Of a stretch of DNA of 64,000 nt, positions 14,801-25,226 are shown piece after piece (the stretch's first letter is position 1; each line of letters begins with the position of its first letter). Where the stretch lies: positions 3,585,001 through 3,649,000 of the forward strand of contig OZ014421.1 of the NCBI GenBank assembly GCA_963965975.1, in the 5' to 3' direction. The notes under the pieces were generated by a model. That model worked only from the letters and a program-made list of their open reading frames with translations. It had not been told where the DNA came from and did not search any database. The stretch is from Xestospongia bergquistia. Taxonomy: Eukaryota; Porifera; Demospongiae; Haplosclerida; Petrosiidae. The position numbers and the translations under genes were made by a program.

Positions 14801-16483
14801 ATTACTAAACTGTTAATAGCAGTTTGCTTAGTTGATCCATTAAGTCCTTTAAACTGAGCAGTTTACTTTATAAGCTTCACTCAATAGTCTAAACCTTCTA
14901 AAATCTTTAACTTAAAGACTTTAGAGCGTTAATGCAAACTAACTTACTAAACTGTTAATAGCTGTTTATTTAATTAGAGCCATAAAGTCCTTTAGACTGA
15001 GCAGTTTACTTTATAAATATCTCTCATTAGTCTAAACCTTCTAAAGTCTTTAACTTAAAGACTTTAGAGCGTTAATGCAAACTAACTTACTAAACTGTTA
15101 ATAGCTGTTTATTTAGTTACTGCAATAAACTCCTTTAGACAGAGCAGTTTACTTTATAAACTTCTCTCAATAGTCTAAACCTTCTAATGTCTTTAACTTA
15201 AAGACTTTAGAGCGTTAATGCAAACTAAATTACTAAACTGTTAATAGCAGTTTGCTTAGTTAGTGCCATAGAGTCCTTTAAACTGAGCAGTTTACTTTAT
15301 AAGCTTCACTCAATAGTCTAAACCTTCTAAGGTCTTTAACTTAAAGACTTTAAAACGTTAATGCAAACTAACTTACTAAACTGTTAGTAGCGGTTTATTT
15401 AGTTAGTGCCATAAAGTCCTTTAGACTGAGCAGTGTACTTTATAAACTTCTCTCAATAGTCTAAACCTTCTAAAGTCTTTAACTTAAAGACTTTAGAGCG
15501 TTAATGCAAACTAACTTACTAAACTGTTAATAGCTGTTTATTTAGTTAGAGCCATAAAGTCCTTTAGACTGAGAGTTTACTTTATAAACATGTCTCATTA
15601 GTCCAAACCTTCTAAAGTCTTTAACTTAAAGACTTTAGAGCGTTAATGCAAACTAACTTACTAAACTGTTAATAGTTGTTTATTTAGTTACTGCCATAAA
15701 GTCCTTTAGACTGAGCAGTTTACTTTATAAACTTCTCTCATTAGTCTAAACCTTCTAATGTCTTTAACTTAATGACTTTAGAGCGTTAATGCAAACTAAA
15801 TTACTAAACTGTTAATAGCAGTTTGCTTAGTTAGTCCCATTAAGTCCTTTAAACTGAGCAGTTTACTTTATAAGCTTCACTCAATAGTCTAAACCTTCTA
15901 ATATCTTTGACTTAAAGACTTTAGAGCGTTATTGCAAACTAACTTACTAAACTGTTAATAGCTGTTTATTTAGTTAGTGCCATAAAGTCCTTTAGACTGA
16001 GCAGTGTACTTTATAAACTTCTCTCAATAGTCTAAACCTTCTGTAGTCTTCAACTTAAAGACTTTAAAGCGTCAATGCAAACTAACTTACTAAACTATTA
16101 ATAACTGAATGCTTAGTTAGTCCCATTAAGTCCTTTGTACTGAGCAGATTACTTTATAATCTTCTCTCAATAGTCTAAACCTTCTAAAGTCTTTAACTTA
16201 AAGACTTTAGAGCGTTAATGCAAACTAACTTACTAAACTGTTAATAGCTGTTTATTTAGTTAGAGCCATAAAGTCCTTTAGACTGAGCAGTTTACTTTAT
16301 AAACATCTCTCATTAGTCTAAACCTTCTAAAGTCTTTAAGTTAAAGAATTTAGAGCGTTAATGCAAACTAACTTACTAAACTTTTAACAGCTGTTTATTT
16401 AGTTAGTGCCATAAAGTCCTTTAGACTGAGCAGTTTACTTTATAAACTTCTCTCATTAGTCTAAACCTTCTAATGTCTTTAAC

Positions 16484-16837
16484 ACAAGAGAACAAATTGT
16501 GTACTAACGGCACATTTGGTACTACACATACAAACTAAGCAGGGTTTATTATAGAATTTATATATGCCTTGATGGAGGGAGGGGTACAATTGGTCACAAG
16601 TAGGAATGCTTTCCCAGAATGTTTTGGAAATTCAGGTCCTCAGTTGTTTTTTTGTGGCTTTTGGGCTACAGAAAGCTATAACTAATGATTATATCACGGA
16701 GACAAGTACTTGTTCTAACTGATGTCATGACTATAGTTAATATTATGCCTTGTAAATTACATGGACTAACACACGTATTGTATAATATGACACTGATTAC
16801 AAAATGTACATACTTCAGTAATTCCAGTAACTCCTAG
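16484..16837. other. Unique sequence after the satellite; nothing recognised
   Basis: Ordinary AT-rich sequence begins abruptly after the last satellite base. No open frame, repeat or RNA gene was recognised here, apart from the last codons of the minus-strand integrase relic at the far end. Confidence 0.6.
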
Positions 16838-17765
16838 TATTGCCCTGCTAGTTTGTGTTTCCATCCTAGCTTGAGCCATTCTGAGAATGCATAGCTGATG
16901 TGGTGTTCGGTTGTGTGCTGTACGTAGAGGATGATTACACCATGCCTCACGAAACATGTCCACTTGAGATTGTATAATTGGTAGATAAACAAAGTTGATG
17001 GCACATATATCAACTTCACTAACTGAATCTAATAGACCTACTTCTTCCAGTGAATAGAACAGGAAGTAATAGAATCTAATGCAACCTTCTCTCCATAAAC
17101 GTTCTATTCTTTGTTTGTGGACACTTCAACCACAGATGAAACTTCCTCTCTCCAGACCTTTCTTGAAATGCTCAAGCATGAAGTGTCCAACTAGAACATT
17201 TCCTCCTCCACACTCCGAATGTACATGAGATGGTAATCCATAACACTTGACACCTTGCAGAAATGCATTAAAAACAGTCACAGCTTTGTTAGTAGAGGCT
17301 ACTTTTAAGTAAACTGGAACTCGGCTATACCCATCTATTCCTTCATGTATTACTAATAGCCGCCTCATAACTTTGTGATATCCATCAATCTGCCAACATT
17401 ATATTGATGACAATGAAAAGTTCTATGTAGCCTAGTTTCAAATCCCAAGGGGTCAACACAATGAATAGACTCTTTTACTCTTTCTCTTTGCAATATCTCA
17501 CCATTAACTTTAAGCAGGGTCTGTATTGATCGTATACCACAAGCAGGTAAGAGTGTTACAATCTCGTTAACCAGGTCATGCAAATGTTGATTAGTTATTT
17601 CACTGAATCAATTACATTCAATTCCAAATTCTGTTAGTCTTCTTTGAATCATATGTGTAGAGTAACCTATCAGTGCTGCAATCTAAGTTTATTTAAATCC
17701 AAGAATCTAACTTAATCCTCACATATGTCTAAAGGTGGTCGACCATGGCCTCTCACACTCAAAGT
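16838..17765 (-). pseudogene. Integrase-core (DDE) transposable-element pseudogene
   Basis: Minus-strand pieces in three frames line up in the order of an integrase-core protein common in sponge, cnidarian and fish genomes. Reading down from 17765: a GRPPLDI linker; an HTH-like stretch (ALIGYSTHMIQRRLTEFGIE, about 17605-17665); LVNEIVTLLPACGIRSIQ; WQIDGYHKVMRR at about 17365-17395; IDGYSRVPVYL, with the first catalytic Asp; GLPSHVHSECGGGNV, where the second acidic position reads Glu; IERLWRE with the catalytic Glu at about 17075; and NHPLRTAHNRTPHQL at the C-terminus. At least two stops (near 17129 and 17608) and a frameshift near 17390 break it. No terminal repeats were found. It is a relic, not a working gene. 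Family assignment is from motif order and is fairly secure. Confidence 0.85.
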
Positions 17766-18510
17766 AATCACCTTCATTGCTAGTCAGTAGTTAATTGAAC
17801 AATAAGTTGGTGGACTACTCCAGTTATAGGAGTGAAGTCCCAGCGATTAGGAACCAGCAATTCTAGGTGCATACATATAAATGGTCAGCTCCCTTATAAG
17901 AGCCTTCTTAGTTCATACATATCTCGAGGAATAGATTCTCTTAAATCATCTCCATTCCTTCTCAAATTTGTCTATGCTTTCAATCCATCCATCCATCCTT
18001 ATCAAGCTGCTGCATACACAGATAACACGGCTTGAGTTTAAATTGATTATAGTCATTGTAGTATTGTGTTGGTAGAGTAAGTGAGAAAGTGAAAAGTACA
18101 TGTAGTGGCTGTTGGATACAAGGTTGCTGGATTACTTACTTTTGCAATCCTCTAAATAGTCACCAAAAAGTGTACGTTGACATGTCTTTCTCCTTTCTAT
18201 GACTTGATTTCTCAGGGTGGCGAACTCGGTTTTGAAACAGTGACTTGATACTCACTATTAGAAATAAAAGAGCAAACACATTACAACAAAGTACATGTAC
18301 TATTGACTTTTCTATTCAATCAATACCTGGAGTCAATTCAGTAGGGGGTGTGAAGGAGCAGTGAAAAGGTTTTCATACTATTCTGATGAGACTTCATGGC
18401 ATCTGTCATACCAAGAGTTTGAAGTCTGTTCAATAGTTGATCAAGCTTACCTTTTTTATCAAAGTATTGTATACTTTGAGTTAAGGACTGCCATAGACTT
18501 GTTAAAGGCT
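17766..18510. other. No recognised gene
   Basis: A 67-codon plus-strand frame at 17832-18035 has no recognisable motif and is within chance length for this composition. Nothing else was recognised. Confidence 0.5.
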
Positions 18511-18514
18511 TTAT

Positions 18515-18905
18515 GCTTGATGATTAGGCTGTAAGTCCGTTGTAATCATGCCAGTTAGGATGATGTCATTTTTCTCAAGTTAATTGGTTACTAACATCAC
18601 TTTCCAAAGATACCTTGTGCCTGAACTTCAATATCTACTTCATTGGAAATTTTCACGCAAAATAAATAAGGTATAAGGAATGCCATAGCCATCTCTGACT
18701 TTATCCTTGGCAATTAGGATTTAAGTCTGTAGTAATCGTACCAATTAGGATCATGTCATTTTTCTCATAGATCTATTGTGCCAAAACTTCAGTACATACT
18801 CCATTCGCAATTTTTACTCATATAGATGACGGATCAATTACGGTTTGCAATAGAAATCTTAAGGCTTCATGCTGGCAAATTAGGGTTTAAGGCTATTGTA
18901 ATCAT
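18515..18905 (+). repeat. Degenerate tandem repeat, about 166-190 bp unit, two and a half copies
   Basis: The phrase ATTAGG, followed by TAAGTC and TGTAATC, recurs at about 18523, 18713 and 18879. In the first two copies it continues into GATGTCATTTTTCTCA or GATCATGTCATTTTTCTCA. Spacing is 190 then 166 bases, so copies have diverged and one has lost sequence. No coding potential was seen. Confidence 0.65.
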
Positions 18906-18914
18906 ATCGTATTA

Positions 18915-19155
18915 TATTGCTGATAATAGTAATACTTTATAATGATAATAACAATAATAATGATGATAAAAATAATAATAATAGTAATAGCTATGATAAT
19001 AATAATGATAATAGTAATAATAAAAAGAACAACAACGGTAACAATGACAATAATAATGTTATTTTTTTAAAATTGGACCAGCCATAGGCAGAGACATAAT
19101 GCATCCTGAAATTATAATAATAACAACAATTAACAATAATAATAATGATCATTAT
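18915..19155. repeat. Low-complexity AAT/GAT-rich tract
   Basis: Imperfect runs of AATAAT, GATAAT and AACAAT dominate, interrupted near 19060-19100 by ordinary sequence. It is simple-sequence DNA with no gene. Confidence 0.85.
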
Positions 19156-19379
19156 ATCTCAGTTAGCTATTAAAATATGCCTTAACTGACTTAAAGGTCT
19201 ATTGAAGACTCTTTAATTGGTTTCGATTTGGAGAAACTGCTGCCCCTTATGTAGAGAATAGAGGAATGCAATAGAGCAAAATTCAGTTTTCATCTAATCT
19301 GTTCGATGGTCTTATTATAGGATGTCTCACTTTTGTCACTTAGAAGAGATGCTATAGAATGATGTTGCACATTTGCCTA

Positions 19380-20404
19380 TCCGTCCACAAGTTGAGAGAA
19401 TCAGTAGGATGAAGGTAGAATGTTCTATCTCAAGTACCCGTTGGTCACATTGTTGCATTTTATCATCCTCATGTCAACAATACACAGCTACGAGTGGAGC
19501 GAGACAGTCTAAAGGGACAAAACGATTAACATCTGTACATCAAAAAAATATCTCTCAAACTGGCCACCCATACCACATTTCCTGCAATGTCAAGGTAGCA
19601 TAAGGGCTGGTATTTGCTATGTTGTAATCTATCTGTTCTCCCGATAGTTGTTGCAGACTTGGCTCTATCGACACATTGTAACACACTTCAGAAAGGAAGG
19701 AGGCAGTAATGTTGCATATTTCGTTCTGTCTTATAGAGGGAACCCCCCATTGAACAAGACAGCACATGCTCAGTTGTAAAGGGTTGGCCACAATTATAAT
19801 GTGAAGGAGAATTCTTAAAGGACCAACCATAGTGGAGATATCATGCATCCAGAAAAGCTGTCTTACGTAGTGTGAATTCATGAGATTTGATTGGTAAAAC
19901 TGAGAGCCAGATGGACCCACCGTTTTCATTAGAAAAGATCCATAGGCCTAGTTTGTTATAAAGAAAAAGCTGCATTATCCTTTTTATACTTCCTCTCTTT
20001 TCTTTAATGAAGGTTTTGATCCAGAGTTGTTTCCAGCTACAGTTCACTGGCTTTGCAGATGTTGATTGGTTGTTAATAAGTTCAATGAAGGGACCAGAAA
20101 TCGAATTTGAGAAAGAAAATTGTCCTAATGCAAACATAGCCGGTTTCTGTATCCCATGAGGATGGGACGTAGCGATGAAGTTCAGGGAATTAAACTCTTC
20201 ACACCAAAGACTAATCTTATTTTTAGCAATTTGTCTTATGGAATTGTGAGATCCAATAGGCTAAGTACCTCCAAGATATTCAAATCTATCTGAACTGACC
20301 TGTATCCCAGAGCCAGCAGAGACCCTCTTTGCCTCAGAGTTGAAGTCAGGTTTTACAAGTAATTGAGTCTTCCGAAGTAACCATACTGTTGGCCTAGTGT
20401 ATTT
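19380..20404 (-). pseudogene. Non-LTR-type reverse transcriptase relic (C-terminal half)
   Basis: Minus-strand segments in shifting frames follow the C-terminal half of a retroelement polyprotein. From 20404 down: KTQLLVKPDFNSEAKR and SDRFEYLGGT, then SIRQIAKNKISLWCEEFNSL and SHPHG, then GGSIWLSVLPIKSHEFTLRK with FLDA (about 19840-19930). A CCHC-like patch GQPFTTEHVLSC follows near 19760-19790, then IRQNEICNITASFLSEVC and IEPSLQQLSGEQ. Traces of the final segment reach about 19380. Several stops and frameshifts show it is dead. The catalytic RT motif (YxDD) is not present, so the element is 5'-truncated. A jockey-like clade is possible but unproven. Confidence 0.8.
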
Positions 20405-21047
20405 GGCTGATCCAACCACAAATTAAAATTCTGAGAGGGAGGGGCTGGCAACGCGAGACTATAATAATTATTATAGTTGAACTCAGCTCATGTGGTCGTT
20501 TTAATATTCTTGACCGTATTGTTCTTATTAAAGGAAATTGAAGATAGTCTCGTATAATACTTGGGAGAGGGTGAGCAACTCTGTTGAAGTTAGCAGCACA
20601 TTCCTGTAGGTGGATCTTAAAACCGCGGTATGTGCTGCTGCAGAAGCCTAATTAATGCCTAATTAATGTCTCATCACCACATGACAATGCTACAAGGAAA
20701 TTTGTATTATTTTGGATATGAGACTGCACTGAAAGATCTCTGAAGGTCAGTGTTTTTGTATTGATGCCTAGGCAGCAATAGCAAACATTAGTGTAGTATA
20801 TACTCTGCTCAAAGCATTATTGATTGTGCATCAAGTGCTTATGTTGCAGGATATGAGACTCTTATTGGCTTAAGATTGGTTTGTAAGTCCAATATAACTT
20901 CAGGGTTTCCAATTAATATTCAAATTTCTGACTTTCTTTCAAAGCATTTCAGTACAAATTTGATCAATATGACTATCAGATTCATATTAAAATACAGCAA
21001 TATGTCATTTCTATCACTACAATAGAGTTCAAGTTAATAACTTAAAA
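20405..21047. other. No recognised gene
   Basis: AT-rich sequence with a short perfect palindrome, CTATAATAATTATTATAG, at 20459-20476 and a repeated TAATTAATG near 20650-20670. Neither could be tied to a feature. Confidence 0.5.
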
Positions 21048-24000
21048 TCAAGAACTTTGTGTTTGGATACAGGGAAGCTGTCTTTGTACGAGGCACTTAA
21101 CTGCCTTTTCATGTGAAAAGTGAAATTTCTCCGTTATTGACAAAGTGAGAATCTGTAAGTATAAATCAATGAGGTTATAGCTTACGACTTATTATCTGGA
21201 ATTACCTGTGGCCAGACAATTGATTTCATAAAATCATTTAAATAGAAAACAGGTTTTTTAGACAATCACTCGCCAAAGCAAGTAAATAGTAATTAATTTC
21301 CATTACCTACATGAAACTGTATGAAGTAATTGTTTGTTAGACTGATATTCTCACCATATCATCAAGGTCAATTGGCCAATCATCATCCACATACTTTACT
21401 TTAACAAAGTCACTATAACATTCTCCATTTAATAGTTGTCTGATTGTGTGCTATTTTGTATCATAAAAACATGAATTTTATATGATATTTGTAAACATAC
21501 TTCATTTGCTTTGATTGTTGTTCTAATGAACCCTCTTGTAAATATGCAGTCACTGATACAATGATGGAATATTATCTATAGTATTCACATATATGAAAAA
21601 CATACTGATCTGATTTGTCACGTCTGAAGTTTGGATAACTTTTAAGGTAAAATTCCTTGCCCCATTTTTGTTCAGTACAAAATATATCATCCTTATCTAT
21701 TACTGGTTCAGATGTAAATGATGGAAGTAGTATGTCATTGTCCTCTAAATCTTCTACTAAATATCAATCACAACATAGAATTTATAGAACAGTATGCTTA
21801 CGATCCATTATATAATTAACTTCATTGTCTCCATCCCAGCCTAAAGTTACCAAAGATTGAAATTATAATCACTCAGTATTTATGTAATTTATTATGTACC
21901 TGAGTTGACATAAGTTTTGATGGTTTCTATATAATCTGGTGGAACATTTTCCATATGCACTTCTGCTACTGAACAGCTAGATATTAACAGGCAATGTATT
22001 AATGTATAATGAGTGTACTCATTTCATGAACAGCATACCTAATTTTAAGGATCCATTTCTTGTAAGTTGTCAGCTATTTTTTTAAAATAATGTCAACATG
22101 TAATAAACCGTCTCTACCTCAAAATCATCCTCATCATATGATAATCTGAGATAACTTGCCACATACTGTTAAGTTTAATTGACTAATGTAAATGTTAAAT
22201 CTTAGCTATGCTTTTCACATACCTTACATATATATACATTTCTGTAGATGTCATGGCATGTGTCCACTGTTGCACATCTGTGTGTATATAAGTACCATAA
22301 AAGTACATTTGCGGATGTGTAATGTACTTTGGAATGATAGTATCTCCACTTACTAACGGATAGTTTAAACTTTGACAATGTACACAAATATAGCCTATGT
22401 TTTTTTTAAATGTTATCTTATGTAATAATTTCTACCATATGCTATTTATTAAATGAGGCCGACTATTATGATATGAATCAACTTCATATATGACCTTATC
22501 ATTTACATCAACAACCTATGTAATGTATCCCAAACATATATTGTGTTGGTTAAGGCACTGAAGATGAGAATCCAATGTTGTGGACAATGAATAGGAAATA
22601 TGATCATGTCTTTCTCTAACAGATTTTTGCCCTATAATTTATTACTTTTCATACTTTGTTAAAATTGTAAAAGCCTTACATATTTTATAACACCACTAAA
22701 GCCTCTTGCTCTTAATAATGGAAGGAATGTGGAGTTGACAATGGCTATGTTTCTCTTGTTTTAACAATTTCTGTGACGTGCATGTAAAATGATTTGACTT
22801 ACATCTTTTGCTAACAATATTAAGTAATTCATTATCACCTACACAAGTATATACTATTATATATACTGATTATATATATATCTATATCTATATATATATA
22901 TATATTTATACATAATATATACACTGTTTGCTTTTGCAGTTAGCCACACTCCTGGCTGTAAAGTATTGTATGGTGCCTTAATCTCTTTCCAGTCCTTTAT
23001 TCAAATATATAGAATAAATTCTTTGCTAGCAATGCACTTACTATTTCCTTGTCTTCATTAACAACAACAAGTGGACTCTGATAGAAATATTATAGCAGTA
23101 AAGTATGCACATTTTAACAACAGACTGACTTCGCTCCATGTTAAAATTGGTGGACAATCAATCACTTTTAATACAGTCTATAGTTAGCAAAATGAATTAC
23201 AATATGTATTATGTGATATACAATAATTGCATGCTAACCTCAGACTCATCAGACTTGTATATAGCTAGACATACATTTCTCTAAGAGGTAATCATAATGA
23301 TGCATTGTTTTCATTATCTTTACTCACTGAAATGTAATCTATATTTCTGTTGTAATTGTAGTTAGTATTTACATTATTGTCATCATATTCAATCCATTCT
23401 CCACCTGGTGTTTTCACTAATGCAGTGTCTATTGTGTTTGTTTTAATGTAGGTATCTTATAGCTGTATAATAACTTACAGTGACCTGTATCTACAGATGT
23501 TGAATGGATGTCCATGATGAACCTAAATGGAAGCAAGATTAAAAGGATACTTTCATTGTCATCAGTACTAACAGCTATTCCAAGTAATCTGTAAGTTCTT
23601 GAGGTGTAATCATGTCTGGTAGTACTTTCAATTGTAATTGACCTATCAGATATAATATCAGATGGATTACATTGCCTGCATCTTACTCTTGTAGCAACAA
23701 TGGCTTGTTTGATTTTTTACTTGAATGTGTGTTTCGAGAAATGCCTATTATCTGTACATCAGGTAATGAAGCAACTTTTGTGCTAACAGTCATTAGACGT
23801 TCATTGCAAGGTATGCATTGTAGGCTTTATTATGACATTATTGTCCACAATAAACAGCTTACAAATGATGGGATGATTCATCTGATTAACAAGATATTTT
23901 CTTCCACCACAATTCTGATATGCGGTCTTCTTTATGTCCACTACTGAAATTAGTAGTATTTTTGTGTACTCTTCTCCAACATCTATCTAATTGTTAATAT

Positions 24001-24486
24001 AAACGACACACACTATAACAGACCTCCTTGCAGATAGGACATTGTTTCTCAGTGATTGTATACATATTAAACAGTTTCTGTTAATTAGACAAACATCTTA
24101 CTTGATTACAGTTGTATATTTCTTAAATCTCTATTACCTCCATTGATTGAACAGTAAGGGATCATCAAGTAATTCTATTCCTTCTATTACATCATTCTGG
24201 CCACCAAAATCTATGTGTGTTGATGTCATCAATGTCTATTAAATTACATATATTATATCATATTGCCTAGAAATAACTGAGTACTGTTATCATCTGTGAA
24301 TTAACAACGTTATCTTCTACTGCACACTCAATGTTTAAGTATTCTTTCTGTACTGGTGTTAATTCTGCTTGTGGTATACCTATTAAAATAATTCATCAAT
24401 GCTTCAACAAAGTTTGGGGTTTCTAATTTCCACACAGATTTTTTGCCAGGGGTGTTACATGCAATAACTGGAGGACACAGTTTATC
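21048..24486 (-). CDS. Multi-exon gene: USP-like (C19) plus Ulp1-like (C48) tandem protease, 5' partial
   Basis: Exons were read by eye on the minus strand, 5' to 3': 24486-24459, 24379-24278, 24210-24138, 24077-24024, 23982-23942 (end uncertain), 23881-23863, 23824-23687, 23642-23479, 23428-23328, 23280-23239, 23177-23130, 23077-23042, 22994-22923, 22838-22803, 22754-22680, 22631-22559, 22515-22436, 22394-22223, 22165-22118, 22073-22039, 21976-21900, 21840-21802, 21756-21606, 21439-21355, 21152-21048 (stop). Most introns are 41-84 nt with GT-AG ends, and phases agree at nearly every join. The first part matches a ubiquitin-specific protease: GGQNDVIEGIELL box, CIPC pair, LPDVQIIGISR, the His box TGHYTALV and GEWIEYDDNNV. 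The second matches Ulp1/SENP: LQPGVWL, VIMNYLILL and IIFPIHCPQHW with the catalytic His. An acidic tail of unknown function follows. The USP Cys box is not visible, so the 5' end is missing. One join (22559/22515) is a base out of phase. It may be a host deubiquitinase/deSUMOylase, a transposon-borne protease or a decaying copy. Confidence 0.72.
22118..22994 (-). other. Ulp1/SENP (peptidase C48)-like domain of the tandem protease gene
   Basis: DWKEIKAPYNTLQPGVWLTA is followed by VIMNYLILLAKD, RNIAIVNSTFLPLLRARGF and IIFPIHCPQHWILI. This is the fold order of Ulp1 proteases: a 'WL' entry motif, the NYL helix, then His-Trp. A catalytic Asp is plausibly in VIYEVDSYHN (exon 22515-22436) or, by read-through, in VWDTLHR just upstream. 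The helix after the nucleophile is seen as YVASYLRLSYDEDDFE (22165-22118). The DCG nucleophile motif itself is not found in any frame of exon 22394-22223. One frame gives DVQQ and another VYICK. Either the splice model is wrong there, or the copy is inactive. Confidence 0.7.
22855..22922. repeat. TA-rich microsatellite in an intron of the protease gene
   Basis: Alternating TA with a few CT interruptions lies in the 84-nt intron between exons 22994-22923 and 22838-22803. It explains why this intron is longer than its neighbours. Confidence 0.9.
23239..24210 (-). other. USP (peptidase C19)-like domain of the tandem protease gene
   Basis: In order: the QQD-like box GGQNDVIEGIELLDDPLL (exon 24210-24138); a CxxC pair, CIPC, followed by SLPDVQIIGISR (exon 23824-23687); SITIESTTRHDY and TYRLLGIAV leading to HSTSVDTGH (exon 23642-23479); the Tyr completed across the splice, then TALVKTPGGEWIEYDD (exon 23428-23328); and the last strand NVCLAIYKSDESE (exon 23280-23239). 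GHY and W-x-x-YDD are the His box and Asp-bearing motif of USP enzymes. The nucleophile Cys box expected upstream is absent here. Such enzymes remove ubiquitin by cysteine proteolysis; activity of this copy is unknown. Confidence 0.75.
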
Positions 24487-24550
24487 CTACATAGTTTGCT
24501 GGTTTGATTTTCAAAAGCCTTGTTAGGTCTAAAGCACAACTCCAGTGCTA

Positions 24551-25226
24551 TGAATGTGAACGACAATATGATATTCAAGTGTGTCAGGTTAGTACAAATA
24601 CTATCATCAGTTGTTTTGATATGGGTGTGTCTTTCCCACCCAGCAATAAGGCCATTTGTTCATTTTTTAGTACATTTCCTCTTATTGCTGGCTTTTGAGA
24701 CTTTGAATGTGAACGACGATATGATATTCAAGTGTGTCAGGTTAGTACAAATACTATCGTCAGTTGTTTTGATATGGGTGTGTCTTTCCCACCCAGCAAC
24801 AAGGCCATTTGTTCATTTTAGTACATTTCCCCTTATTGCTGGCTATTGAGTCCATTTTTTGTGAACCATTGTAATGATGTATATTAAGAGAATGTGAACG
24901 ACAATATGATATTCAAGTGTGTCAGGTTAGTACAAATACTATCGTCAGTTGTTTTGATATGGGTGTGTCTTTCCCACCCAGCAATAAGGCCATTTGTTCA
25001 TTTTTTAGTACATTTCCTCTTATTGCTGGCTTTTGAGACTTTGAATGTGAACGACGATATGATATTCAAGTGTGTCAGGTTAGTACAAATACTATCGTCA
25101 GTTGTTTTGATATGGGTGTGTCTTTCCCACCCAGCAACAAGGCCATTTGTTCATTTTAGTACATTTCCCCTTATTGCTGGCTATTGAGTCCATTTTTTGT
25201 GAACCATTGTAATGATGTATATTAAG
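24551..25226 (+). repeat. 338-bp tandem duplication built of 153- and 185-bp halves
   Basis: TGAATGTGAACGAC starts recur at 24551, 24704, 24889 (first bases differ) and 25042, spaced 153, 185 and 153. The 338-bp pair was therefore itself duplicated. The two 338-bp copies differ at only a few bases, so the event is recent. The halves differ by a six- versus four-T run and by the 3' part of the 185-bp half. Plus-strand frames of 97-109 codons across it arise because 153 is divisible by three; they carry no recognisable domain and I do not call them genes. On the minus strand the first half reads GNVLKNEQMALLLGGKDTP, but the other half is frameshifted. Confidence 0.93.

Larger units (their letters stand above)
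1..16483. repeat. 143-bp satellite array, about 115 copies
   Basis: A head-to-tail array fills the first quarter of the window. The phrase CTCAATAGTC recurs at 28, 171, 314 and 457, exactly 143 bases apart, and keeps this spacing to about 16.45 kb apart from small indels, such as a 14-base deletion near 4770. Each unit holds a dyad: an 11-bp arm AAAGTCTTTAA, one central C, then the complementary arm. Other constant blocks are GCGTTAATGCAAAC, CTGTTAATAGCTG and GTGCCATAAAGTCC. Copies differ by a few point changes. No convincing open frame runs through it. The unit size and dyad resemble centromeric or pericentromeric satellites, but that role is inference. The array runs off the left edge. Confidence 0.98.

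Noticed and set aside
1..16483. CRISPR-like array because of the very regular repeats
   Set aside because: The whole 143-bp unit is conserved with no unique spacers, no cas genes are near, and the other sequence is eukaryotic.
16766..17583. Four separate small minus-strand genes
   Set aside because: Motif order shows they are pieces of one integrase-core protein broken by stops and a frameshift.
22202..22387. Stand-alone 61-codon minus-strand ORF
   Set aside because: It is one frame of a single exon of the protease gene and is better read with its splice borders.
23042..23177. Frameshift in the protease gene between TWSE and SPLVVV
   Set aside because: A 52-nt GT-AG intron (23078-23129) restores the phase, so no frameshift is needed.
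24520..25187. Plus-strand ORFs of 97-109 codons with repeated hydrophobic segments
   Set aside because: They arise from the 153-bp repeat staying in phase. There is no start context or recognisable domain, and the minus-strand protease gene lies alongside.
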